This document shows, piece by piece, positions 1-5,968 of a stretch of DNA of 5,968 bases (its first letter is position 1; the number at the start of each line of letters is the position of its first letter). The translations under genes were made by a program, and so were the position numbers. The notes beneath the pieces are model-generated. The model saw only the letters and a program-made list of their open reading frames with translations. It was not told where the DNA came from and ran no database searches. The DNA is from Clostridia bacterium (GTDB lineage Bacteria > Bacillota > Clostridia > Christensenellales > Borkfalkiaceae): the NCBI GenBank assembly GCA_017616925.1, contig JAFZXG010000103.1, forward strand, positions 1-5,968, read 5' to 3'.

Positions 1-381
1 TATAGTGCCGGGGATACCCACGACTTTGACTCCGAAATTATCGATCAGGGCTTTCGCTCCGCGGAAAGTACCGTCCCCGCCGATCACGACAAGCCCTTCT
101 ATTCCGTACGCCGCGAGTTGTTCGACCGCAAGATGCTGAACTTCTTTATCCAAAAATTCGGGACATCTCGCCGTCTTTAAGAAAGTGCCGCCCTTGTGTA
201 TCATATCGGAAACCGAACGCGTGCCGAGACGGGATATTTCGCCTTTGATAAGTCCCGCGTAGCCGCGTTCGACGCCGTAAATGTCCATATTGAAACTCAA
301 AGCGGTACGCACTACCGCACGTATGCAGGCGTTCATGCCCGGCGCGTCTCCACCGCTCGTTAAAACCGCTATTTTTTCCAT
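1..381 (-). CDS. pfkA: ATP-dependent 6-phosphofructokinase, N-terminal 127 residues (3' end beyond window)
   Basis: This cytoplasmic glycolytic enzyme phosphorylates fructose 6-phosphate to fructose 1,6-bisphosphate using ATP. The visible N-terminus reads [18 protein letters not shown], the family's nucleotide-binding loop (G10, G11). It continues with [13 protein letters not shown] (R72 and C73 lie in the ATP-site region) and [12 protein letters not shown] (D103, G104). Glycine at 104, rather than the aspartate typical of pyrophosphate-dependent enzymes, points to ATP as phosphoryl donor. The frame stays open to base 1 and ends in GIPGTI, just before the catalytic TIDND aspartates, so about 190 residues of a usual ~320 are missing at the window edge. 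The ATG at 381 is chosen because it gives the canonical family start and has GGGAG six bases upstream. It lies 95 bp downstream of dnaE, as in many Bacillota, and here no accD/accA intervenes. The gap contains its own likely promoter. Pyruvate kinase commonly follows but cannot be seen here. The family call is very secure. Confidence 0.96.
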   Translation of the reverse strand, partial: MEKIAVLTSGGDAPGMNACIRAVVRTALSFNMDIYGVERGYAGLIKGEISRLGTRSVSDMIHKGGTFLKTARCPEFLDKEVQHLAVEQLAAYGIEGLVVIGGDGTFRGAKALIDNFGVKVVGIPGTI

Positions 382-387
382 AGTCGT

Positions 388-392
388 CTCCC
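388..392 (-). promoter_or_regulatory. Shine-Dalgarno site of pfkA
   Basis: On the minus strand GGGAG lies six bases before the ATG at 381. This is a strong match to the anti-Shine-Dalgarno of 16S rRNA at good spacing, and it supports that start over the upstream out-of-frame ATG at 412. Confidence 0.75.
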
Positions 393-418
393 GAACCGCG
401 TTTGCGATCCACAAAATT

Positions 419-447
419 ATTTTAGCATAATAAAAAAAATATATCTA
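419..447 (-). promoter_or_regulatory. Probable sigma-A-type promoter for pfkA with extended -10
   Basis: Read on the minus strand, TAGATA (447-442, four of six matches to TTGACA) is followed after 17 bases by TAAAAT (424-419, five of six matches to TATAAT). A TG dinucleotide sits one base before the -10, giving TGCTAAAAT, the extended -10 form common in Bacillota. The spacer contains an eight-T run. Transcription would begin near 412, giving a leader of about 30 nt that holds the Shine-Dalgarno. The placement between dnaE and pfkA suggests that pfkA can be expressed independently of the upstream operon. This is a sequence match only; no start site has been measured. Confidence 0.55.
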
Positions 448-476
448 CCGTTTTACAGCGAATTTTCGGTTTTATT

Positions 477-3400
477 CTATTTTTTTCTGAAAAAAACTAT
501 ATCTTTTTCTCTTACGAAAGTGCGAAGTTCGGCAAGCAGACCTTCCGCCTTTCTCACGCAGCACTTGGAATCGTACCTTTTGCCGTCCATAGCGATAATA
601 ACGGGTACGTCGCCGGGATAACTCTTCAATACGTCGAGAACCGAATCGAGTACCGATTTCCCGTCCGAAAGTATTATTCCCATGTACTCGGTGTCGCGTT
701 CCGCTCCGTCTTTTCCTTCGTCAACGGCAAGCCGTTCCGCACCGTCGGCTATTATCTGCACGGCGTTGTCCTTTATCTGTATCCTGCCCGAAATTTTAAG
801 CACTTCGCCGTCGTTTAAAACGTCTCTGATTTTATCGTAGATCTTGGGGAAAACCACCACTTCTATACTGCCGTAAAGATCTTCGACCTTAACGAAAGCC
901 ATACTCGAACCGCCGCGCGTAGAGAGTTTCTGGACTTCGGTAACGATACCGCCCATAACCACTTTGTCGCCGTCGCTGACGTCCGAAAATTTGCGCTCTT
1001 CTTCGTTTTCGTCGTCGCCGATCGATTCTCCGTCGTCTTCGTAAGACTGTATCTTCAGCGTCGAAAACGAAAACTTGGCGAACATCTTCTCGTAATCTGC
1101 GAGCGGATGCCCCGAAAGATAGAGTCCGCACACTTCCTTTTCACGCATAAGTTTATCTTTCGACGAAAACTCTGAAATCTTCGGATATTCTATTTTCAGC
1201 ACCTTTTCTTCCTTTAATAGAGTGTCGAACAGCGAAATCTGAGACGAATTGCCGTTTCGCTTGCTCTCTATCACCCTGTCTAAAAAATCGCCGTAGACCG
1301 CAATCATTTGCGACCTGTACGCGCCGAGCCCGTCGAACGCGCCCGCCGATATAAGATTTTCTATCATACGTTTGTTAAAGCCGAAAGTAGCGCAGCGGTT
1401 TATAAAATCTTCAAAGGAATAAAACCTGCCGTTCTTTTCGCGTTCTTTTATGATCTCGCCGATGATCCCCGCGCCTATGTTCTTTATCGCGGCGAGACCG
1501 TAACGTATTTTGCCGTTCTTTACCGTAAAGTAAACGTCCGATTCGTTGATGTCCGGCGGCAGAACTTCTATGCCTTCTGACTTAGCGTAAGTCGTGTACT
1601 TTTTTATATCGTCGATATTTCCTATACGGTTATTTAAAAACGACGTTAAAAATTCGGGTTCGTAATAGGCTTTAAGGTAGGCGGTCTCGTAGGTAACGAC
1701 CGAATACGCCGCGGCGTGAGACTTATTGAAAGCGTATTTCGCAAAGTCCTTCATCTGCGACCATATCGTTTTCGCGACGTCTTCGGGAACGCCACGCTTT
1801 ATGCAGCCGTCTATCGCAGCCGATATTTTCCCGTGTTCGTCGGTGGTTTCGGGCTTACCGTAGAGAAATACTTTTTCTTCCTTAGCCATTTCTTCGACTT
1901 TCTTTTTACCCATCATACGACGGACGCCGTCGGCTTGTCCCAAGGTGTAACCCGCAAGCACCTGAACTATTCTCATAACTTGTTCCTGATACACGATACA
2001 GCCGTAAGTCTGCTCTAATATCGGCTTCAATAAGGGATGTAAAAAAGTGACCTCGTCGGGATTGTGCTTATTGCGGACGAAAGTCGGTATCGAATCCATA
2101 GGACCGGGACGGTACAGAGACACCGCCGCGATTATGTCTTCGAGACATGTCGGTTTAAGGTCTTTCAAAAACCGTTTGAACCCCGCGGATTCGAGTTGGA
2201 AAACCGCGTCCGTATTCCCTTCGGATATAAGTTCGTAAACTTTGTGATCGTCGTATTTTCTGTCCGAAAAATCTACGGTTACACCGTGATTTTCCTTGAC
2301 GTACTCTATACAGTCCTTGATATCGGAAAGGTTGCAAAGTCCTAAAAAGTCCATCTTCAGAAAACCGAGATGTTCGAGTTCGACGCCCGTGTACTGACTC
2401 GTGATCTCTTCTTCTCCGCCCGATTCGTTTTTGGAAAGCGGCATGTGTTCGTCTAAAACGTCGTGTCCGATTATGACTCCGCAGGCGTGCGTGCTGCTCT
2501 GTCTGGGAGTGTCTTCCAGCCGCATGGCGATATCCACCACGCGCTTTATATCGTTATCCGAATTATAAATTTCGACGAGTTCGGGGACGGTGAAACTCGA
2601 AGTTTTAAGTCCGTCTTTCTCTTCCTTTGCGGAAGGTTTATAAAACCCGAACACCTTTCGTATCACGTTGGGACGTTTTATCTCCACGCCGCCTACTTTG
2701 GACGGTATTAGTTTGGTTATCCTGTCGCAGACCGAATACGGAACTCCGAGTGCCCTGCCGACGTCCTTTATGGCGTTCTTCGCCGCCATAGTGCCGAAAG
2801 TAATTATTCTGCACACTCTTTCTTCGCCGTATTTTTTCTTGACGTAATCTATAACTTCTTCTCTTCTGCAATCTTCGAAGTCTATATCGAAATCGGGCGC
2901 GGATACGCGCTCCGCGTTTAAAAATCTTTCGAAATACAGGTCGTACTTTAAGGGATCGATATCGGTGATACCTAAAAGGTACGCAATAAGTGAACCCGCG
3001 CCGCTGCCGCGTCCCGGGCCTACCGAGATGCCCATTTTTTTTGCGGCGTATATATAATCCCAGACGATAAGGAAATATTCCACGAACTTCTGTTTTTCGA
3101 TAACGGCGAGTTCGCTCTCTATTCTCTCTCTGATTTCGGGTGTTTCCGCACCGAATTTTTCCTTAACGCCTTTGTCGATGAGTTTTCTTATGAATACGAC
3201 GGGCTCTTCGCCAGTTTCGGGAATATAGCGCGGGAACATATAATGCCCGTAAACGAATTCGAAATTACACTTTTCGGCTATTTCCAAAGTGTTATGCACC
3301 GCTTCCGCGTCTTCGGGGAAAAGCGCAAGCATCTCTTCTTCGCTTTTAAGGTAATAGTCGTCCGAATTGAAACGCATCCTGTCGGGATCGTTATAGTTCG

Positions 3401-4118
3401 TCCGAGTCTGAACGCATAAAAGTACGTCGTGCGGAAGGGCGTCTTCCTTATCGACGTAGTGCACGTCGTTCGTGACGACGAGTTTGACACCGAACTCTTT
3501 GGAGTATTTACGAAGATACTGGTTTACTTCCATCTCTTCTTTGAGTCCGTGATTCTGCATTTCGAGATAGAAGTCGTCCCCGAAAACGTCTTTGAACCAC
3601 ATGATAAGTTCTTCGGCTTTAAAAAAATCGCCGCGAAGTATCGCCTGCGGAATATCGCCCGCCACGCAGGCGGAAAGACAGACGAGTCCTTCGCTGTGTT
3701 CCTTTAACGTCTTTAAGTCGATACGCGGTTTATAGTAAAACCCGTCTCTGAACGCTATCGCGTTGAGTTTCGAGATGTTTTTATAACCCTGTTCGTTCTT
3801 GACGAGCAGTATAAGATGACGGCGGTCACGTTCGCCGTTATCGGTCGCGTTTTTGCTTTTTACGGTAATATCGTCACAAACGTAGAACTCCGTGCCGAAA
3901 ATCGCCTTAATTTTCGGCAACCCTTTTTCTTTCGCTTCTTTATTGTAAGCGCAGCAGGCGTCGTAAAACGCGACCGCGCCGTACATATTGCCGTGGTCGG
4001 TCATAGCGATAGCGGGCATACCGAGTTTCGCCGCCTTTCTTACCGCGAGCGGAATAGTCGCAAGCCCGTCTAAAAGACTGTATTCCGTATGGAGATGTAA
4101 ATGCACGAAATCAGCCAT
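477..4118 (-). CDS. dnaE: DNA polymerase III alpha subunit, DnaE type (complete, 1213 aa)
   Basis: This is a C-family replicative DNA polymerase that extends primers as part of the replisome. Domains in order: an N-terminal PHP domain (about 1-225), the polymerase palm/thumb/fingers (about 290-840), a helix-hairpin-helix region (GLAAIKNIGAG, 874-884), a clamp-binding-like motif QISLF (960-964), an OB fold (about 1052-1130), and a C-terminal domain of about 70 residues (1144-1213) that may contact the clamp loader. Polymerase motifs include GPGRGSGAGS (367-376), PDFDIDF with catalytic D411 and D413, and KMDFLGL with the third aspartate D590; YRPGPMDS (669-676) and YAFNKSHAAAY (795-805) also fit. 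The PHP domain keeps H8, H10, D17, H42, E77, H101, C151, D218 and H220, the positions where metal ligands occur in proofreading PHP domains. The start at 4118 gives the usual MADFVHLHLHTEYS N-terminus and overlaps whiA by 8 bp. GGAG lies seven bases upstream, with another at thirteen. The length is slightly above the usual ~1150-1190, because of insertions near 474-511 and 1027-1041. PolC, often a second polymerase in this phylum, is not in the window. Confidence 0.98.
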   Translation of the reverse strand: MADFVHLHLHTEYSLLDGLATIPLAVRKAAKLGMPAIAMTDHGNMYGAVAFYDACCAYNKEAKEKGLPKIKAIFGTEFYVCDDITVKSKNATDNGERDRRHLILLVKNEQGYKNISKLNAIAFRDGFYYKPRIDLKTLKEHSEGLVCLSACVAGDIPQAILRGDFFKAEELIMWFKDVFGDDFYLEMQNHGLKEEMEVNQYLRKYSKEFGVKLVVTNDVHYVDKEDALPHDVLLCVQTRTNYNDPDRMRFNSDDYYLKSEEEMLALFPEDAEAVHNTLEIAEKCNFEFVYGHYMFPRYIPETGEEPVVFIRKLIDKGVKEKFGAETPEIRERIESELAVIEKQKFVEYFLIVWDYIYAAKKMGISVGPGRGSGAGSLIAYLLGITDIDPLKYDLYFERFLNAERVSAPDFDIDFEDCRREEVIDYVKKKYGEERVCRIITFGTMAAKNAIKDVGRALGVPYSVCDRITKLIPSKVGGVEIKRPNVIRKVFGFYKPSAKEEKDGLKTSSFTVPELVEIYNSDNDIKRVVDIAMRLEDTPRQSSTHACGVIIGHDVLDEHMPLSKNESGGEEEITSQYTGVELEHLGFLKMDFLGLCNLSDIKDCIEYVKENHGVTVDFSDRKYDDHKVYELISEGNTDAVFQLESAGFKRFLKDLKPTCLEDIIAAVSLYRPGPMDSIPTFVRNKHNPDEVTFLHPLLKPILEQTYGCIVYQEQVMRIVQVLAGYTLGQADGVRRMMGKKKVEEMAKEEKVFLYGKPETTDEHGKISAAIDGCIKRGVPEDVAKTIWSQMKDFAKYAFNKSHAAAYSVVTYETAYLKAYYEPEFLTSFLNNRIGNIDDIKKYTTYAKSEGIEVLPPDINESDVYFTVKNGKIRYGLAAIKNIGAGIIGEIIKEREKNGRFYSFEDFINRCATFGFNKRMIENLISAGAFDGLGAYRSQMIAVYGDFLDRVIESKRNGNSSQISLFDTLLKEEKVLKIEYPKISEFSSKDKLMREKEVCGLYLSGHPLADYEKMFAKFSFSTLKIQSYEDDGESIGDDENEEERKFSDVSDGDKVVMGGIVTEVQKLSTRGGSSMAFVKVEDLYGSIEVVVFPKIYDKIRDVLNDGEVLKISGRIQIKDNAVQIIADGAERLAVDEGKDGAERDTEYMGIILSDGKSVLDSVLDVLKSYPGDVPVIIAMDGKRYDSKCCVRKAEGLLAELRTFVREKDIVFFRKK
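480..496. repeat. Perfect 17-bp AT-rich inverted repeat at the 3' end of dnaE
   Basis: On the plus strand seven T, then CTG, then seven A form a perfect inverted repeat that runs up to the dnaE stop codon (TAG, 479-477). In the mRNA it would form U7-CAG-A7, an all A-U stem with a three-base loop. It encodes the residues FFRKK, so it may be no more than codon choice. It is not followed by a U-tract and is not a convincing terminator. Confidence 0.45.
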
Positions 4119-5067
4119 GATCGATCTCCGTCTCCTTTGCTATACTTATGATCTTTCTCAATCTGTGATTTAAGCAACTCTTGCTTATATTCAGTCTTTC
4201 GGCAAGTTCCGAAAGCGTTTCGTCGGGATTTTCCTTTCTTGAAACGGCGACCGTTTTAAGTTCGGGTTTAAGAAAATCGATCCCCCTTTCCCGTTCTATG
4301 ATCTCTATCGCGGAAATCTGTTTTTCCACCGCCTCGATCTGTCTGCCGACGTTCCCCAGATCGCAGTTCTTCCGTCTGTTGCTGTCGTTCAAAAGTTCCT
4401 TCTTTATGGCTATGTCAGTAAGTTTCAAGACCGACACGGGCGCGGGAAGAAAAGCAAGAAAGTTTTCTATTTCTTCGACGCTTTTTATATAAACCACGAA
4501 AGAATCTTTCCTTCTCGTTATCCTGACCGAGATCCCGCTCGTAGAAAGTTTGTCCGCCGACGCCGACGCGGTCTCCGCACGGGAAAACGAAAGTTCCAGA
4601 TGATAACCCGTTTTAACGCCCTTTTCGGACGGAACGGTGCAACTGCCTGCCGAAACGAACAGCCCCCTGAAAAAAGAACGCAGACAGCAGTCTTTTTCGG
4701 CGATCTTCCCGAAAAAGTCGAAGTTGACGGCAAGACCTTCTTCCGTTTCCGAAAATATCTCCAGATCTTCCAGAATATCTATCGCACGGTCGCCGCCTAT
4801 ATATACGGTGAACCTGTCTTTTTTATTCAGTCTGTCTTCCGCAACGGTGATCTCCCGTATCTCGTAGCCGTATAAAGCGTCGAGAAGTCCGCCCACGGTC
4901 ATCGCGGTTTCTTCGTCGGGAAGTTTTACCAAAAGCCCTATTCCGTCGTCGCCCGAATACAGTGCGCCCGCGCCGCGAAGTATCCCCGCGAGAAAGGCTT
5001 TTTTACAATGTGATTCCCTGACGGGCTTGCCGATTATCTCTTTTTTTATACTTTCGCCGAAGTTCAT
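4111..5067 (-). CDS. whiA: WhiA family DNA-binding protein (complete, 318 aa)
   Basis: WhiA proteins join an N-terminal fold derived from LAGLIDADG homing endonucleases to a C-terminal helix-turn-helix. In actinomycetes WhiA is a sporulation transcription factor. In Bacillus the homologue (YvcL) binds the nucleoid and influences cell division and chromosome segregation. Here the two LAGLIDADG-like helices appear as LAGILRGAGAL (26-36) and FFRGLFVSAGS (132-142), followed by YHLEL (155-159). The family signature NDSNRRKNCDLGNV (227-240) is followed by an amphipathic helix with repeated glutamates and lysines (243-260). The C-terminal HTH reads ETLSELAERLNISKSCLNHRL (about 283-303), close to the canonical ISKSGVNHRLRK. 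The length matches the usual 300-330 residues. The ATG at 5067 overlaps the TAA of the preceding gene by one base, and AAGG lies nine bases upstream. The final codons overlap dnaE by 8 bp. Some family positions are divergent, for example LPAP where LGA/IGA is usual. Whether it acts as a transcription factor or a nucleoid protein here is not shown by the sequence. Confidence 0.95.
   Translation of the reverse strand: MNFGESIKKEIIGKPVRESHCKKAFLAGILRGAGALYSGDDGIGLLVKLPDEETAMTVGGLLDALYGYEIREITVAEDRLNKKDRFTVYIGGDRAIDILEDLEIFSETEEGLAVNFDFFGKIAEKDCCLRSFFRGLFVSAGSCTVPSEKGVKTGYHLELSFSRAETASASADKLSTSGISVRITRRKDSFVVYIKSVEEIENFLAFLPAPVSVLKLTDIAIKKELLNDSNRRKNCDLGNVGRQIEAVEKQISAIEIIERERGIDFLKPELKTVAVSRKENPDETLSELAERLNISKSCLNHRLRKIISIAKETEIDHG
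4126..4129 (-). promoter_or_regulatory. Shine-Dalgarno site of dnaE, inside whiA
   Basis: On the minus strand GGAG ends seven bases before the dnaE ATG at 4118. A second AAAGGAG lies just upstream (4138-4132), thirteen bases from the ATG. Both lie within the last codons of whiA, so ribosomes ending whiA could re-initiate on dnaE. Confidence 0.6.
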
Positions 5068-5840
5068 TATCTACCGCCTTTATACGCGGCGAAACGGAAC
5101 TTCGGAGTCCTGCCGTCGATATTGTCGATCCGATCGAGCGGAAAATCGATCCGTTTAAGCATTTCCCTTGCAAGCGATATTTCGCCCACGCGCGCGGGAT
5201 AGTGCGCGTCCGAACCTATCAGAAATCTCGCTTCCGTATTTATAACTTTACGCCATTGCTCGTCCGAAAGGTGAGTTTTTTTTGCGTTTATTTCGATATA
5301 CGTCCCGTAATCCGCCGCAGCCTTCGCCACTTCGACGGGATCCGCGTAAGCGCAGAAACCTACGTGAGTTATCGCGTCCACGGGATTGTTTTTAACGACG
5401 TTTACAAGGGCGCGGGTGTTTTCTTTTACAAGTCTATCGGGAACTTTTTCGGCTTTAAATAGCGAAAAGAACTGGTTGGGTATCGCCATAGAAAACATAG
5501 TGCCGAATTTATAGAAAATAAACTTATGAACGCCCGCAAGAAAAAAATCGAAACTGTCGTAAAGATCGGCTTTTAAGTCCACCGTGCCGTCCGTTCCCAG
5601 CACGTTCGCTTCGACGCCCAAAAGGACTTTTACGCCCGTTTTCTCGGTAGCCTGCGCGCACTCTTTACGCATAAGCGGAAGATTTTTTTTCTTTATTCCG
5701 AACGCACCGTGAGAAAACCCGTGATCCGCGATCCCGAGTTCAATAAGCCCCGCGTTCTTCGCCGCGACGGCGTTATCAGAAATAGTACCTTTGCCGTGAC
5801 TGTAAACGGTGTGCGTATGGTAGTCCGCGCTCAATATCAT
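5067..5840 (-). CDS. PHP-domain metal-dependent phosphoesterase, YcdX-like (complete, 257 aa)
   Basis: A stand-alone PHP (polymerase and histidinol phosphatase) enzyme: a metal-dependent TIM-like barrel that hydrolyses phosphoesters and is expected in the cytoplasm. The substrate is not known from sequence. The closest pattern I recognise is the YcdX-type trinuclear-zinc family. All expected ligands can be seen: H8 and H10 in DYHTHT, H15, H40 in IADHGFSH, E77 in GVEANV, H105 in AGVHK, H159 in THVGF, and D211 with H213 in GSDAHYP. Other family features are GTVDL after GVEANV, EIN at 183-185, and a C-terminal FPLDRIDNI. There is no signal peptide or membrane segment. The ATG at 5840 overlaps the TGA of murB as ATGA, and the TAA overlaps whiA as TAATG. 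A PHP gene next to murB is common in Clostridia, but the link to cell-wall synthesis is only positional. Histidinol phosphatase (HisK-type) is an alternative, but no histidine genes are nearby. Confidence 0.92.
   Translation of the reverse strand: MILSADYHTHTVYSHGKGTISDNAVAAKNAGLIELGIADHGFSHGAFGIKKKNLPLMRKECAQATEKTGVKVLLGVEANVLGTDGTVDLKADLYDSFDFFLAGVHKFIFYKFGTMFSMAIPNQFFSLFKAEKVPDRLVKENTRALVNVVKNNPVDAITHVGFCAYADPVEVAKAAADYGTYIEINAKKTHLSDEQWRKVINTEARFLIGSDAHYPARVGEISLAREMLKRIDFPLDRIDNIDGRTPKFRFAAYKGGR
5077..5080 (-). promoter_or_regulatory. Weak Shine-Dalgarno of whiA, inside the PHP gene
   Basis: On the minus strand AAGG lies nine bases before the whiA ATG at 5067, within the last codons of the preceding gene. 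The match is short, and the TAATG stop/start overlap suggests that translational coupling carries much of the initiation. Confidence 0.4.
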
Positions 5841-5968
5841 CTGAATTTACCTAAAGTTTCCACTTCTTCTTCTAAAATTATTCCCGTTTTATCGTAAACC
5901 CTATTCTTGACTGTTTCTATAAGATCCTTTACGTCCTGCGCTTTTGCGGTCGGATCGGTCAGAATAAA
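5837..5968 (-). CDS. murB: UDP-N-acetylenolpyruvoylglucosamine reductase, C-terminal 43 residues (5' end beyond window)
   Basis: MurB is the cytoplasmic FAD enzyme that reduces UDP-GlcNAc-enolpyruvate to UDP-MurNAc, the second committed step of peptidoglycan precursor synthesis. Only the extreme C-terminus is present. The frame is open from the window edge and ends at TGA (5839-5837). It reads FILTDPTAKAQDVKDLI, matching the family's FIVN-x-G-x-ATA-x-DV-x-x-LI segment. It then reads VKNRVYDKTGIILEEEVETLG, matching V-x-x-K-x-G-x-x-LE-x-EV-x-x-x-G. The glutamate just before V in LEEEV (fragment residue 35) aligns with the catalytic glutamate of the family. The usual asparagine and glycine of FIVN-x-G are replaced by threonine and proline, a mild divergence. 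The stop overlaps the next gene's start by 4 bp. The known synteny murB-PHP-(rapZ-yvcK)-whiA in Bacillota supports the call. With only 43 residues the identification rests on one motif block plus context. Confidence 0.85.
   Translation of the reverse strand, partial: FILTDPTAKAQDVKDLIETVKNRVYDKTGIILEEEVETLGKFR

Noticed and set aside
146..412. An 88-codon minus-strand reading frame starting at 412, overlapping the start of pfkA in another frame.
   Set aside because: Its product is arginine-rich with no recognisable family, while the overlapping pfkA frame matches its family residue by residue. The ATG at 412 lies about where pfkA transcription would begin.
432..470. A possible rho-independent terminator after dnaE: ACCG...CGGT (470-447) followed by an eight-T run (minus strand).
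   Set aside because: The stem is only four base pairs with a 16-nt loop, and the T run starts seven bases later. It is too weak to call, and the T run sits in the spacer of the proposed pfkA promoter.
1308..4173. Several plus-strand reading frames of 60-100 codons opposite dnaE (for example 1308-1580, 1716-2018, 2463-2711, 3429-3707, 3816-4073).
   Set aside because: They lie wholly antisense to an unambiguous polymerase gene, show no family motifs, and look like by-products of its codon bias.
4111..5067. LAGLIDADG-like helices suggested a homing endonuclease, possibly a mobile intron or intein remnant.
   Set aside because: The fold is a standard part of WhiA. The protein is full-length with the WhiA HTH and sits in the conserved whiA-dnaE position, so no mobile element is implied.
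4181..5897. Plus-strand frames opposite whiA, the PHP gene and the murB end (4181-4492, 4600-4875, 5202-5462, 5709-5897).
   Set aside because: They are antisense to well-supported genes, with compositions expected of mirrored coding sequence and no recognisable domains.
1..5968. Search by eye for CRISPR repeats, tRNA or rRNA genes, insertion sequences, toxin-antitoxin or defence genes, and riboswitches.
   Set aside because: Coding sequence fills all but 95 bases, all of it conserved housekeeping genes, and I saw no direct repeats, terminal inverted repeats or structured RNA candidates.

Overview
The window is a compact, single-direction stretch of core bacterial chromosome. Every real gene lies on the minus strand, so transcription runs from high to low coordinates. 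Gene content and order (murB, PHP phosphoesterase, whiA, dnaE, pfkA) match a conserved Bacillota neighbourhood, particularly that of Clostridia. A moderate GC content, a clostridial-style DnaE with an N-terminal PHP domain, and an insertion in its fingers region near residues 750-770 (a YGK-type segment) all fit an uncultured or little-studied clostridial lineage. I cannot name a genus from the sequence.

Layout in the direction of transcription: the last 43 codons of murB (5968-5837) run into a stand-alone PHP-family metal-dependent phosphoesterase (5840-5067), then whiA (5067-4111), then the full-length replicative polymerase dnaE (4118-477). Each junction is a stop/start overlap (4 bp, 1 bp and 8 bp), so these four genes almost certainly share one mRNA and are translationally coupled. 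A 95-bp gap (476-382) follows; it carries a plausible extended -10 promoter and a good Shine-Dalgarno for pfkA, of which only the first 127 codons (381-1) are inside the window.

The genes join peptidoglycan precursor synthesis (MurB), a WhiA-type DNA-binding protein linked to cell division and chromosome maintenance, chromosome replication (DnaE) and glycolysis (PfkA). That mixture of growth-related housekeeping functions is usual for this locus. Two separate PHP folds are present, the stand-alone enzyme and the N-terminal domain of DnaE, and both keep a full set of metal-ligand residues.

I see no RNA gene, mobile element, CRISPR array, phage remnant or undescribed system. The points worth a second look are modest: the absence of rapZ/yvcK from between the PHP gene and whiA, an apparently intact proofreading-type PHP site in DnaE, a roughly 25-residue basic insertion and an acidic loop in DnaE, and the separate promoter of pfkA. 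There is no gene-free stretch longer than 95 bases.
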